Positions 7,482 through 15,353 of a stretch of DNA of 49,485 nt are shown piece after piece. Below the pieces are notes generated by a model. It had not been told where the DNA came from and did not search any database. It saw nothing but the letters and a program-made list of their open reading frames with translations. Source of the DNA: Alphaproteobacteria bacterium (GTDB taxonomy: Bacteria > Pseudomonadota > Alphaproteobacteria > JAEULC01). Positions within the stretch are counted from its first letter, which is position 1, and every line of letters starts with the position of its first letter. Location of the stretch: positions 1-49,485 of the forward strand of contig JADLEG010000058.1 in the NCBI GenBank assembly GCA_020846275.1, given 5' to 3'. The translations under genes and the position numbers were made by a program.

Positions 7482-8633
7482 TCAAACGAAAGCCTTGCGG
7501 AACACCTCGATGAAGCGGTCGACGTCCTCTTCGTCGTTGTAGACGTGCGGGCTGATGCGCAGACGGCCAAGGCGCGGCGCGGCGTAGACCTTGTCCTTGG
7601 CGAGGCGCTGGACCAGGTCCGCCGGCATTCCCTTGGGGAAGGCGAGGCTGAGGATGTGCGGCACGCGGTACTTGTCGTCCAGCATCAGCACGCCGGAATT
7701 GCGCAGGCCGTCGGCCAAGCGGTCGGTCAGCATGCGCAGGCGCCGGGCGATGGCGTCCGCGCCCCAACGGTCGACCATCTCCATGCCGATCGCCGCCATC
7801 TCCAGCGAGATGAAATGGTCGCGCTCGCCCATGTCGAAGCGCCGCGCGCCGTCGACATAGGCGGTGTCCTTCAGGTAGGGCGGCGCGCGCTCGGCCGCGA
7901 CCGACCGCCGGCCGAAGCCGGTCTGCTCCAGCGGCTGGCCGTCCTGGCGACGCTTGGCGATGTAGATGAAGGCGCGGCCATAGGGCCCGAGCGTCCACTT
8001 GTAGGTCGGGAAGACCAGGAAATCGGGATCGAGGCTGCGCACGTCGAACGGCACCGCGCCGACGCCCTGGGTGCCATCGACCAGCAGCGCGGCGCCCTGC
8101 TTGCGCAGCGCCGCCGCGACGCGGTCGAGGTCGATGCCGCCGCCATCCGACCAGTGCAGCGAGGAGATCGAGGCCAGCGCCACCGGCGCCGCGCCCTTGC
8201 GGTCGATCGCTGCCAGCACCGCGCTGGTCCAGTCGCCGTCGGCCGGCTGCGCCACGGTCTCGGTCGCGTAGCCTTCGGCCGGCGCGCGGGTCATCCATTC
8301 CAGCGCCGGCGAGGAATGGTCGTCCTGCAGCAGCAGCACGCGCGCGCCCTTCGGCACGCTGAGGCACTTCGCCGCGGTGGCCACGCCGTAGCTGACGGAG
8401 GAGATCAGCGCCACGTCCTCAGGCTCGGCGTTGATCAGCCGCGCCGCGGCCTTGCGCGCGCGCTCGTGCTGCTCGCCGGCGAAGCCGGGATCGATCTTCC
8501 AGGGCTGGCCCTTGCGCCCGACCGCCGCGCGTCCCGCCTCTTGGGTCGCCAACGGCAGCGGGCTCCACGAGGCCGCGTTCAGGTAGCAGATGTCGCGCGG
8601 TATATCGAACTGGTCGCGTTGCGAAGGAAGCAT
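7482..8633 (-). CDS. Class V aminotransferase, PLP-dependent
   Basis: 383-residue fold-type I PLP enzyme of aminotransferase class V (relatives include kynureninase, isopenicillin N epimerase and cysteine desulfurases). Seen: YLNAASWSPLP near the N-terminus, SVSYGVATAAKCL for the PLP phosphate, LLVDGTQGVGAVPFDV with the PLP-pyridine aspartate, and FPTYKWTLGPYGRAF with the Schiff-base lysine Lys212. The C-terminus RLRISPHVYNDEEDVDRF is typical. No cysteine sits in the desulfurase active loop, so a desulfurase role is unlikely. The substrate is unknown. It is paired with the FkbM methyltransferase downstream; a possible small RNA or leader terminator lies 86 bases upstream on the same strand. 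Confidence 0.88.
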   Translation of the reverse strand: MLPSQRDQFDIPRDICYLNAASWSPLPLATQEAGRAAVGRKGQPWKIDPGFAGEQHERARKAAARLINAEPEDVALISSVSYGVATAAKCLSVPKGARVLLLQDDHSSPALEWMTRAPAEGYATETVAQPADGDWTSAVLAAIDRKGAAPVALASISSLHWSDGGGIDLDRVAAALRKQGAALLVDGTQGVGAVPFDVRSLDPDFLVFPTYKWTLGPYGRAFIYIAKRRQDGQPLEQTGFGRRSVAAERAPPYLKDTAYVDGARRFDMGERDHFISLEMAAIGMEMVDRWGADAIARRLRMLTDRLADGLRNSGVLMLDDKYRVPHILSLAFPKGMPADLVQRLAKDKVYAAPRLGRLRISPHVYNDEEDVDRFIEVFRKAFV

Positions 8634-8718
8634 CGTGTCGTCGCCCCTCTGTCGTGCTTCGGCCGGTCGCCATGCTAGGGCTTCGGCGGTGGAGACGCGA
8701 GATGGCTCGACGCACTGG

Positions 8719-8751
8719 AAAAAAATCGGGCCGCCGGTGAGGGCAGCCCGA
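8719..8751 (-). terminator. Rho-independent terminator
   Basis: Stem arms at 8742-8751 and 8726-8735 (TCGGGCTGCC / GGCGGCCCGA in RNA sense, one G-U pair), a six-base loop and a run of seven Ts (As at 8719-8725 on the + strand). It is the strongest intrinsic terminator in the window and points toward, not away from, the aminotransferase gene that begins 86 bases later. Confidence 0.8.
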
Positions 8752-8807
8752 GTTTAGGGAGGAGAAAACGGGATGAGATGACTGAACGGTTCCGATACCG
8801 AAACCGT
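8719..8807 (-). ncRNA. Candidate trans-acting small RNA with anti-Shine-Dalgarno motif
   Basis: Read on the reverse strand: hairpin ACGGTTTCG-GTAT-CGGAACCGT (8807-8786), an unpaired stretch holding CTCCTCCC (8764-8757), then a 10-bp terminator stem and seven Ts. The single imperfect pair in each stem is G-U on this strand but C-A on the other, which favours reverse-strand transcription. A TAGGAT hexamer at 8819-8814 would start the RNA at about 8807, right at the hairpin base, giving about 89 nt. CU-rich anti-SD sRNAs are known in Alphaproteobacteria. A leader/attenuator for the aminotransferase gene is the main alternative. Confidence 0.5.
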
Positions 8808-8849
8808 AAGCGCATCCTACCCGCCGCTCCTTAAGGCGGAGTTAAAGCC

Positions 8850-9563
8850 ATGGGGGATTCCACAATATCTGCTGGCGATACCAGTCGCGCGGTGGGTGGG
8901 GTCGATGGCTGCCGGGCCGGCTGGCTTCTGGTGCGGCTGGGGCCAGGGGGCGCGGCGCGCGTTGATATCGTTGACCGATTCAACGGTCTGCCGCTGCGCG
9001 GCCTGGCCATGGTGGCGGTCGACATGCCGATCGGCCTGCCCGACACCGGCGCGCGGGAGTGCGACGCAATGGCGCGGGCCCTGCTACAGCCCGAGCGGCG
9101 CTCCAGCGTGTTCCTGCATCTGCGCCGGCCGCTGCTCGGCTATTCCGACTACCCGGCGGCCAACGCCTGGGGCAAGCGCGATGGCAAGGGCATCAGCAAG
9201 CAGGCCTGGAACATCCTGCCGCGCATCGCCGAACTCGACGCCTGGATGACGCCGGCGCGCCAGCGCCGGGTGCGCGAAAGCCATCCCGAGGTGATCTTCA
9301 TCGGCCTCAACGGCGGCGCGCCACTGCCGCGGAAGCGCACTTCCGAGGGCTTGGCGGTGCGGCGCGCCGTGCTGCTGCGCCACGGCCTGGCAGGTATCGA
9401 CGCGCTGGCGGCCGGCCTGCCGCGCAGGGGTGGCGCGGCGCTGGACGACCTTTACGACGCCGCTGCCCTGGCGCTGGCGGCCCGGCGTTTCGCCGCCGGA
9501 CGGGGGCGGGAACTCGGCGGCCAGCGCGACTCGCGGCGGCTGCGGATGGCGATCTGGATCTGA
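8850..9563 (+). CDS. DUF429 family protein
   Basis: 237-residue protein of the DUF429 family, thought to have an RNase H-like fold. Seen: VGGVDGCRAGWLLV at the N-terminus, MVAVDMPIGLPD around residue 55-66, RESHPEVIFIGLNGG, and DDLYDAAALALAARRF near the C-terminus, which are the conserved acidic motifs of the family. Whether it is a nuclease is not established. ATG 8850 follows AAGGCGGAG. The gene ends about 100 bases before the iron permease gene; the Fur-like site between them suggests the permease has its own promoter. Confidence 0.82.
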   Translation: MGDSTISAGDTSRAVGGVDGCRAGWLLVRLGPGGAARVDIVDRFNGLPLRGLAMVAVDMPIGLPDTGARECDAMARALLQPERRSSVFLHLRRPLLGYSDYPAANAWGKRDGKGISKQAWNILPRIAELDAWMTPARQRRVRESHPEVIFIGLNGGAPLPRKRTSEGLAVRRAVLLRHGLAGIDALAAGLPRRGGAALDDLYDAAALALAARRFAAGRGRELGGQRDSRRLRMAIWI

Positions 9564-9583
9564 CCCGCGGCCGAATGTCGCTA

Positions 9584-9600
9584 TTGACAATCATTCGCAA
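9584..9600. promoter_or_regulatory. Fur-box-like palindrome before the iron permease
   Basis: TTGACAATCATTCGCAA is a 17-base near-palindrome centred on 9592 with the core AAT-C-ATT. Against the 7-1-7 Fur consensus TGATAAT-N-ATTATCA the core matches about 11 of 14 positions. It includes TTGACA, a perfect -35 hexamer, so a bound repressor would block the promoter. It lies 68-84 bases upstream of the FTR1 start codon. Confidence 0.6.
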
Positions 9601-9667
9601 AAAACGGCAAGGTTTTACGAAGCTGAGGCCGCGTCGCCTCGGAACCTGGAGCTGCCGGAGCATCGTC

Positions 9668-10471
9668 ATGGGCGCCTTCCTGTCCACCAGCGTGGTGATC
9701 TTCCGCGAAGGGCTCGAGGCCCTGCTGGTCGCCGGCATTGCCGTCGCCTATCTGCGCCAGACCGGGCGCCAGGCGCTGCTGCCCGCGGTCTACTGGGGCG
9801 TGGGGGCCGCGGTCGTGGCTTCCGCGCTGGTCGGCTGGATTCTGGCCCAGCTGGGCGAAATGGGACCGGCCTGGGAAGGCGCGCTGGCGCTGGTGGCGGC
9901 GGTGCTGATCATCTCCTGCACCGTGCACGTGCTGCGGACCGGGCGGCGCATGAAGCAGGCGATCACCCAGACGCTGACGAACGCCGCGGTGCGCCAGGGT
10001 TTTGCGGCCTCGCTGGGCATCGCCGCGTTCCTGTTCCTGATGGTGACCCGCGAGGGTGTCGAGGCCGCGACCATGGTAGCGGCCGTCGCCGGCCAGAATT
10101 CGGGCGGATCGATCGCCGCCGGCGGCGTGGTCGGCTTTGCGCTGGCGGGCCTGCTGGCGGCGGCCTGGGCGAAGCTGGGACGCCGGGTCAGTCTTACCGC
10201 CTTCTTTCAATTCGCCGCGGTGTTCCTGGTTCTGTTCTCGATCCAACTCGTGATCTATGCCCTCCACGAGTTCGCGGAAGCCGGGGTCCTGCCCTTGGTC
10301 AACAATGAGTTCTGGCACGACGCGACCGAGCCCTATGGGCCGGAAGGCGAGATCGGCGAGTGGCTGACTTACGGGCTGGCCATCGTGCCGTCGATCTGGC
10401 TGCTCGCGCTTTGGCTTCGCGACAGCGCCCGGCAGAAGACGGCGCCCGCGACCGGATCCGGGCCGGCTTAG
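9668..10471 (+). CDS. FTR1 family high-affinity iron permease
   Basis: 267-residue membrane permease of the FTR1/EfeU family for iron uptake across the inner membrane. The two diagnostic REGLE-type motifs are present, REGLEALL near residue 14 and REGVEAA near residue 122, where paired glutamates bind iron. Around seven hydrophobic helices follow. The frame is open to about 9575, but ATG 9668 with GGAG 7 bases ahead gives the standard N-terminus and keeps the Fur-like site upstream. No efeO or efeB partner gene is in the window. Control by iron through Fur or a related repressor is inferred from the upstream palindrome. Confidence 0.92.
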   Translation: MGAFLSTSVVIFREGLEALLVAGIAVAYLRQTGRQALLPAVYWGVGAAVVASALVGWILAQLGEMGPAWEGALALVAAVLIISCTVHVLRTGRRMKQAITQTLTNAAVRQGFAASLGIAAFLFLMVTREGVEAATMVAAVAGQNSGGSIAAGGVVGFALAGLLAAAWAKLGRRVSLTAFFQFAAVFLVLFSIQLVIYALHEFAEAGVLPLVNNEFWHDATEPYGPEGEIGEWLTYGLAIVPSIWLLALWLRDSARQKTAPATGSGPA

Positions 10472-10560
10472 CCGCGGCGATACCCATGCGCAACCTGCAT
10501 GGCAGCCCCGCAGTGACCGCAACCTGGCGGTAGCCGCGAAATTCCCTTCGGAAAAGGACC

Positions 10561-11343
10561 CTACTGCGCGGTCCAGCCGCCGTCGATCGACAGCGACGTG
10601 CCGGTGATCTGGTCGGCTGCCGGCGTGCACAGGAAGACGATCAGCTTGCCGATCTGGTCGGGCGTTACGAACTGCTCCGACGGCTGCTTCTCGGCCAGCA
10701 ACTCGTGCTCGGCTTCCTTGACCTTGATCTTCTTGTCGCGCGCCTTTTCCTCGATCTGCTTCTGCACCAGCGGCGTCAGCACCCAGCCCGGGCAGATCGC
10801 GTTGCAGGTGATGCCCGAGCCGGCGAGCTCGAGCGCGGCGACCTTGGTCAGGCCGACCAGCCCGTGCTTCGCCGCCACGTAGGCCGACTTGTCCTTCGAC
10901 GCGACCAAGCCATGCGCCGAGGCGATGTTGATGACGCGGCCCCATTTCTTCTTGCGCATGTGCGGAATGGCCGCCTGGATCGAGTGGAACGAGGCGCTGA
11001 GGTTGGTCGCGATCACCGCGTCCCACTTCGCGCGCGGGAATTCCTCGATCGGCGCGACGTGCTGGATGCCGGCGTTGTTGACCAGGATGTCGACCGAGCC
11101 CAACTCGCGGCGCGTGGCCTTGACCATCGCCTGCACCTCGTCGGGCTGCATCATGTCGGCGCCGTGATAGCCGACCTTGACCTTGTACTGGCGCTGGATG
11201 CGCGCTTGCAGCGCGGCGATCATCTTCTCGTCGCCGAAGCCGTTCATCATCACGTCGCAGTGCTGCGACGCCAGTACCTCGGCGATGCCCAGGCCGATCC
11301 CGCTGGTCGATCCGGTGACGATCGCCACCTTGCCCTTCAGCAT
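10561..11343 (-). CDS. bdhA: 3-hydroxybutyrate dehydrogenase (SDR)
   Basis: 260-residue short-chain dehydrogenase matching D-beta-hydroxybutyrate dehydrogenase, which interconverts 3-hydroxybutyrate and acetoacetate with NAD and serves PHB or ketone-body turnover. Seen: the NAD motif TGSTSGIG (residues 10-17), NNAG (89-92), catalytic Ser142, Tyr155 and Lys159 (SAYVAAKHG), ICPGWVLTPLV, and the C-terminal TGTSLSIDGGWTAQ. The length equals that of characterised enzymes when ATG 11343 is used; ATG 11352 adds three residues but has its SD too close. No acetoacetyl-CoA genes are adjacent. Confidence 0.92.
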   Translation of the reverse strand: MLKGKVAIVTGSTSGIGLGIAEVLASQHCDVMMNGFGDEKMIAALQARIQRQYKVKVGYHGADMMQPDEVQAMVKATRRELGSVDILVNNAGIQHVAPIEEFPRAKWDAVIATNLSASFHSIQAAIPHMRKKKWGRVINIASAHGLVASKDKSAYVAAKHGLVGLTKVAALELAGSGITCNAICPGWVLTPLVQKQIEEKARDKKIKVKEAEHELLAEKQPSEQFVTPDQIGKLIVFLCTPAADQITGTSLSIDGGWTAQ

Positions 11344-11752
11344 GACCTTCATTCCCCTGGTCCCCGGCCGCACCGGGGAATGTCCCGGGTGGCGGGGAAT
11401 TTCATTGCGCGTCTTATAGGGCTTTTTTTGCCGCATTCCTACCCGTTTTCCACAGGCGGTCGTGCGGCGGGGGCGCAATTTCCCTAATTGGCACGGGGTG
11501 TTAAGCTATTCGGGTCGCCGCAAGCAACGGAGCGCGGCCCGCGCGCCCCGCCAGCCCTGCTTTCAGGACTCTGGCGCCAGGGATCCGGCGATCGGCTGGG
11601 CTGTTCCGTTTGCGTTCCATATCCTGCCGTTGGCCCATGGCACCTGTCGCCGGCGGCGGGGCTGACGGGCCAGGAAATCTCCGTGCGCCGCAACCCGACG
11701 CAGGCCGTCCGGCGTTGGTCCACAAGCAACCACCGGAAGAGGGAACGAGACG
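11344..11752. other. 409-base intergenic region between bdhA and the YCII gene
   Basis: Contains the divergent control regions of bdhA (-) and the YCII gene (+). On the reverse strand TATAAG (11418-11413) is a possible -10 element for bdhA with a poor -35. GC-rich segments at 11515-11740 can be read in several frames but show no recognisable protein, start signal or RNA fold. I see no gene here. Confidence 0.5.
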
Positions 11753-12175
11753 ATGCGCGTCATGGTGATCGTGAAGGCGACCAAGGACAGCGAAGCCGGC
11801 AACATGCCGTCGACCGAACTGCTCGCGGCGATGGGCAAATACAACGAAGAGCTGGTCAAGGCCGGCATCATGCAGGCGGGCGAGGGGCTGAAGCCCTCGT
11901 CGGCGGGCAAGCGGATTGCCTTCGACGGCGCGCAGCGCCGCGTGATCGACGGTCCCTTCGCCGCCACCAGCGAGCTGATCGCCGGGTTCTGGCTCTGGAA
12001 GGTCAAGGACATGGACGAAGCGGTCGCGTGGGCAAAGCGCTGCCCGAACCCGATGCCCGGCCCGAGCGAGCTCGAGATCCGGCCGATCTTCGAGGCGGAG
12101 GATTTCGGCGAAGCGCTGACCCCGGAACTCGCCGCGCAGGAAGACCGCCTGCGCGCGGCGATCGCCAAGCGCTAG
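11753..12175 (+). CDS. YCII-related (DGPF-domain) protein
   Basis: 140-residue protein of the YCII-related superfamily, a dimeric alpha-beta barrel fold. The segment RVIDGPFAATSELIAGFWLW contains the DGPF motif that defines the group, and the N-terminal MRVMVIVKATKDSEAG and the later DEAVAWAKRCPNP are also typical. Such proteins often sit next to ECF sigma factors, but none is found here. ATG 11753 follows AGAGGGAACGAGACG. The function is unknown. Confidence 0.85.
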   Translation: MRVMVIVKATKDSEAGNMPSTELLAAMGKYNEELVKAGIMQAGEGLKPSSAGKRIAFDGAQRRVIDGPFAATSELIAGFWLWKVKDMDEAVAWAKRCPNPMPGPSELEIRPIFEAEDFGEALTPELAAQEDRLRAAIAKR

Positions 12176-12183
12176 CGCGATCG

Positions 12184-12375
12184 CTAGTTCTTCTTGAACA
12201 GCGCGTCGGCCCCGCTACGAACGGCCTTCTTCGAGCCGATCATCGCCTCGGCGCGTTCGATCTCCGCCCGCAGCTCGGCGATGTAGTCCTCGAGCTCGGC
12301 GATGTCCATGAGCTGCAGGTTGACCGGCGCGGCCTTCTTCTTGCTGTGCCGCGGTTCGAGGTCGTCGAGGTCCAT
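12184..12375 (-). CDS. DUF1192 family small protein
   Basis: 63-residue cytosolic protein of the alphaproteobacterial DUF1192 family. It begins MDLDDLEPRHSKKK, followed by the conserved MDIAELEDYIAELRAEIERAEAMI, which looks like a short coiled coil, and a lysine-rich tail. ATG 12375 with GGGAGCG upstream is preferred to an open extension of 23 codons with no family character. It converges with the YCII gene (8 bases between stops) and diverges from the quinone oxidoreductase gene 92 bases away. The function is unknown. Confidence 0.82.
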   Translation of the reverse strand: MDLDDLEPRHSKKKAAPVNLQLMDIAELEDYIAELRAEIERAEAMIGSKKAVRSGADALFKKN

Positions 12376-12467
12376 GGGTGCGCTCCCGGGTTGCCAGACG
12401 CTGCCGCAGCGTATTAGACCAGCGCGGCCATCCCTCATCAACACGCCGCCTACCGGAGACGCGCCCG

Positions 12468-13463
12468 ATGTTCCTGCCCGCGACCATGACCTGCGTGGAG
12501 ATCGAGAAACCCGGCGGCCCCGAGGTGCTGCGGCCCGCGACGCGGCCGGTGCCCAAGCCCGCGGCGGGCGAGGTGCTGATCCAGGTCGCGGCCGCCGGCG
12601 TCAACCGGCCGGACGTGCTGCAGCGCAAGGGCATGTACAACCCGCCGCCGGGCACGTCCGACCTGCCCGGCCTCGAAATCGCCGGCACGGTCGCCGCGCT
12701 GGGCGCGGGGGCGACGCGCTGGAAGCTTGGCGACAAGCTGTGCGCCTTGGTGGCCGGCGGCGGCTACGCGGCGTTCTGCGCGGCGCCCGAGCCGCAATGC
12801 ATGGCGATCCCCGCCGGCCTGTCGATGGAGCAGGCGGCCTGCCTGCCCGAGACGGTGATGACCGTCTGGACCAACGTGTTCGAGCGCGGGCGCTTGGCCA
12901 AGGGCGAAACCTTGCTGGTGCATGGCGGCACCAGCGGCATCGGCACCACCGCGATTCAGATGGCCAAGGCGCGCGGCGTCACCGTGTTCGCCACGGCGGG
13001 CGGCGCGGAGAAGGCCAAGGCCTGCCGCGACCTCGGGGCCGATCTCGCGATCGACTACAAGGCCGAGGACTTCGCCGCCAAGGTGAAGGAGGCCACGGCC
13101 AAGCGCGGCGTCGACGTGATCCTCGACATGGTCGGCGGCGACTATTTCGCCCGCAACATCGACTGCCTGGCCGTCGAGGGGCGGCTCGTCTACATCGCCT
13201 TCCTGCGCGGCGGCAAGGTCGAGCTGAACATCGAGCCGGTCATGCGCAAGCGCCTGACCGTCACCGGCTCGACGCTCCGGCCGCGCTCGGTCGCCGAGAA
13301 GGGCGCCATCGCCCGGGCGGTGGAGGCCGAGATCTGGCCCCATGCGGCCGCCGGGCGGATCAAGCCGCTGATCCACGCCCGGTTTCCCCTGGCCGAGGCC
13401 GGCAGGGCCCATGCGCTGATGGAAACCAACGCCCATATCGGCAAGATCGTCCTGACGGTCTAA
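12468..13463 (+). CDS. NAD(P)H-quinone oxidoreductase, zinc-free MDR family
   Basis: 331-residue medium-chain reductase of the quinone oxidoreductase (PIG3/QorA-like) branch. Seen: GVNRPDVLQRKGMYNPPPG near residues 48-65, the coenzyme motif VHGGTSGIGTTAIQMAKARG around 152-171, and PLIHARFPLAEAGRAHALME near the end. The structural-zinc cysteine cluster of alcohol dehydrogenases is absent, as expected. It would reduce quinones with NADPH in the cytosol. ATG 12468 is preceded by CCGGAG. The trcR gene follows 143 bases downstream with its own leader. Confidence 0.9.
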   Translation: MFLPATMTCVEIEKPGGPEVLRPATRPVPKPAAGEVLIQVAAAGVNRPDVLQRKGMYNPPPGTSDLPGLEIAGTVAALGAGATRWKLGDKLCALVAGGGYAAFCAAPEPQCMAIPAGLSMEQAACLPETVMTVWTNVFERGRLAKGETLLVHGGTSGIGTTAIQMAKARGVTVFATAGGAEKAKACRDLGADLAIDYKAEDFAAKVKEATAKRGVDVILDMVGGDYFARNIDCLAVEGRLVYIAFLRGGKVELNIEPVMRKRLTVTGSTLRPRSVAEKGAIARAVEAEIWPHAAAGRIKPLIHARFPLAEAGRAHALMETNAHIGKIVLTV

Positions 13464-13606
13464 GGGTTTAACACGGTTTTCCGCAGCTTTCGGTGGCGCG
13501 CTGCGGGGAACCGCCCTATATAGGACCATATCCCCCGATTCCGAGCCGGGTGGCGTGCCGGAGCTTCTGGCGCGACCTGGTTCCTTCCGTCCGATTGGAG
13601 ATCGCA

Positions 13607-14206
13607 ATGGCGACACCGTTGATGCCCAAGGCGACCGCCGTATGGCTGGTCGAGAACACCACGCTGACCTTCAAGCAGATCGCCGAGTTCTGCGGCCTGC
13701 ACGAACTCGAGGTCCAGGCGATCGCCGACGACGAGGTGGCGACCGGGATGCACGGGCAGAGCCCGATCGGCAGCCACGAGCTGACCGCCGAGGAGATCAA
13801 GCGCTGCGAAGGCGATCCCGACGCGCGGCTGAAGATGATGGCGCGCGACCTGCCGGGTCCGGTGACGCGCCAGAAGGGGCCGCGCTACACGCCGATCGCC
13901 AAGCGCCAGGACAAGCCCGATGCGATCGCCTGGCTGGTCAAGACGCATCCCGAGCTGACCGACGCGCAGATCGCCAAGCTGGTGGGCACCACCAAGACGA
14001 CGATCGCCAAGGTGCGCGACCGCTCGCACTGGAACATGCAGAACATCCGCCCGCGCCATCCGCTCGAGCTCGGCCTGTGCACGACGCGCGATCTGACCGC
14101 GGCGGTGGCGGCGGCGGCGCGCAAGAAGGCGAAGTCGGGCGCCGCGGCCGAGAAGCCCGCGGCGGAAGCCGAAGCCGCGGCCGAGCAGCCGGCCGAGACG
14201 GCGTAG
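13607..14206 (+). CDS. trcR: DUF1013 protein, cell cycle transcriptional regulator TrcR family
   Basis: 199-residue protein of the DUF1013 family, annotated in Alphaproteobacteria as the cell-cycle transcriptional regulator TrcR. Two related helix-turn-helix-like segments are visible: KATAVWLVENTTLTFKQIAE (8-27) and PDAIAWLVKTHPELTDAQIAKLVG near 105-128, followed by SHWNMQNIRPRHP. The C-terminal 40 residues are low-complexity Ala/Glu/Lys. Upstream lies CCTATATAGG (13514-13523), a perfect 10-bp palindrome, and one GATTC methylation-type site at 13538. A strong GC stem at 14235-14272 probably terminates it. Confidence 0.85.
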   Translation: MATPLMPKATAVWLVENTTLTFKQIAEFCGLHELEVQAIADDEVATGMHGQSPIGSHELTAEEIKRCEGDPDARLKMMARDLPGPVTRQKGPRYTPIAKRQDKPDAIAWLVKTHPELTDAQIAKLVGTTKTTIAKVRDRSHWNMQNIRPRHPLELGLCTTRDLTAAVAAAARKKAKSGAAAEKPAAEAEAAAEQPAETA

Positions 14207-14234
14207 AGCAGACGGAAGCCAGTACCTCTATCGT

Positions 14235-14272
14235 CCCCCTTCCCCTCGCGGGAAGGGGTTAGGGGAAGGGGG
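14235..14272 (+). terminator. Family B palindrome serving as likely terminator of trcR
   Basis: CCCCCTTCCCC (14235-14245) pairs perfectly with GGGGAAGGGGG (14262-14272), with an inner CCCCTCGCGGGAAGGGG fold. It lies 29 bases after the trcR stop. No T-run follows, so termination would be by structure or Rho. It is probably a member of the C/G-rich dispersed repeat family. Confidence 0.6.
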
Positions 14273-14314
14273 CATCAGCGAGGCTTGATACAGCGCGACC
14301 TTGTGCGGTCGGTG

Positions 14315-15277
14315 TTAGCACCCCTCCCCCTTTCCCCCTCCCGCAAGGGGAGGGGGGAATCGAATAAGCGAGCCAAGCGCGTTAAGCGCCCTTCCGTCGA
14401 TCACGACCAGTCCGGCGGCGATCAGCGCCATGCCGGCGAGGTGGCGCGCGAGCAGCGTCTCGCCCAGCGCGAATACGCCCAGCAGCACGGCGCCGACCGG
14501 GATCAGCAGCGTCACCAGCAGCAGGTTGGTGGCGCCGGCCGTGGCCAGGATGCGGAAATAGATCAAGTAGCCGAGCGCGGTGCAGATGCCGGCCAGCGCC
14601 AGCAGCGCGGCCAAGGTCGCGATGCCGGGCAAGGCCAGCGTCGCGGGCGGCTCGGCGATCAACGCGATGGGCAACAGGATCAAGGTCGAACCGGTCATCT
14701 GGCCGGCGGCGGTAATGACCGGCGGCGTGCCCGCGAAGCGCCGGCCATAGAGCCCGGCGACGGCGTAGGACAAGCCCGCGCCGAGCACGGCAAGCTGCGC
14801 TAGGAACCCGGCGCTCAAGCCTTCCAGCGCCTGCAGTCCCATCATCGCGGCGACGCCGGCGATGCCGATCAAGACGCCCAGCAAACGGCGCGCGCTCAGG
14901 CGGTCGTCGGCGGTGGCGAAATGCGCCAGCACCATCGCGAAGACCGGCGTCGAGGCGTTGAGGATCGCCGCCAGCGCGCTGGGGATGTGGGTCTGCGCCC
15001 AGAAGATCAGGCCGAAGGGGATCGCGTTGTTGATCAACCCCAGCACCAGGAACCGGCCCCAGCGCCGGAGGTCGCGCGGATAGGCCACGCCGCGCGCCAG
15101 CACGACCGCGTGCAGCATCAGCGCCGCCAGCCCCACCCGTGCGACCGCCACCCACACGAACGGCAATTCGCGCAGCGCGATCGCCACCAGGAAGAAGGTG
15201 CAGCCCCAGATCGCCGACAGCGCCAGCAGCAGCGACCATTCGCCGGCCGTCATCGGCTTGGCTTGGGTGGAGGTCAT
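14315..15277 (-). CDS. EamA/DMT family transporter
   Basis: 320-residue inner-membrane protein with ten predicted helices arranged as two EamA repeats (residues about 14-150 and 160-295), as in RhaT/YdcZ-type drug/metabolite transporters. Typical motifs are LLALSAIWGCTFFLVAIAL, LNASTPVFAMVLAHF and LIPVGAVLLGVFALGE. The substrate, often an amino acid or metabolite for export, cannot be told. The last 14 residues (FPPPLAGGGKGEGC) are encoded by a palindromic repeat, so the natural C-terminus has been replaced or extended. ATG 15277 gives MTSTQAKPMTAGEWS; a second ATG eight codons in is possible. Confidence 0.9.
   Translation of the reverse strand: MTSTQAKPMTAGEWSLLLALSAIWGCTFFLVAIALRELPFVWVAVARVGLAALMLHAVVLARGVAYPRDLRRWGRFLVLGLINNAIPFGLIFWAQTHIPSALAAILNASTPVFAMVLAHFATADDRLSARRLLGVLIGIAGVAAMMGLQALEGLSAGFLAQLAVLGAGLSYAVAGLYGRRFAGTPPVITAAGQMTGSTLILLPIALIAEPPATLALPGIATLAALLALAGICTALGYLIYFRILATAGATNLLLVTLLIPVGAVLLGVFALGETLLARHLAGMALIAAGLVVIDGRALNALGSLIRFPPPLAGGGKGEGC
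14319..14357. repeat. Family B palindrome, copy overlapping the EamA gene end
   Basis: CACCCCTCCCCC followed by CCCCCTCCCGCAAGGGGAGG forms a nested inverted repeat. It is read through by the C-terminus of the EamA transporter, whose stop codon is at 14315. Confidence 0.75.
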
Positions 15278-15353
15278 GCGGCGGTGTTAGAGGAGCGTGC
15301 TGCGCTGGGCCACCCGGAACTTGCGCCGCGCGGGTTCGGCAGGGTGAGGGACA

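Noticed and set aside
8779..8835. Arginine-rich 18-codon ORF on the + strand (MTERFRYRNRKRILPAAP) after AGGGAGGAG
   Set aside because: The spacing from the purine-rich stretch to its ATG is too long, and the closer ATG stops after two codons. The same bases are better explained as the complement of a structured reverse-strand RNA whose wobble pairs fit only that strand.
11488..12417. Open frame across the 11344-11752 gap and the YCII gene
   Set aside because: It runs out of frame over a recognised YCII gene, has no start signal and no recognisable domain.
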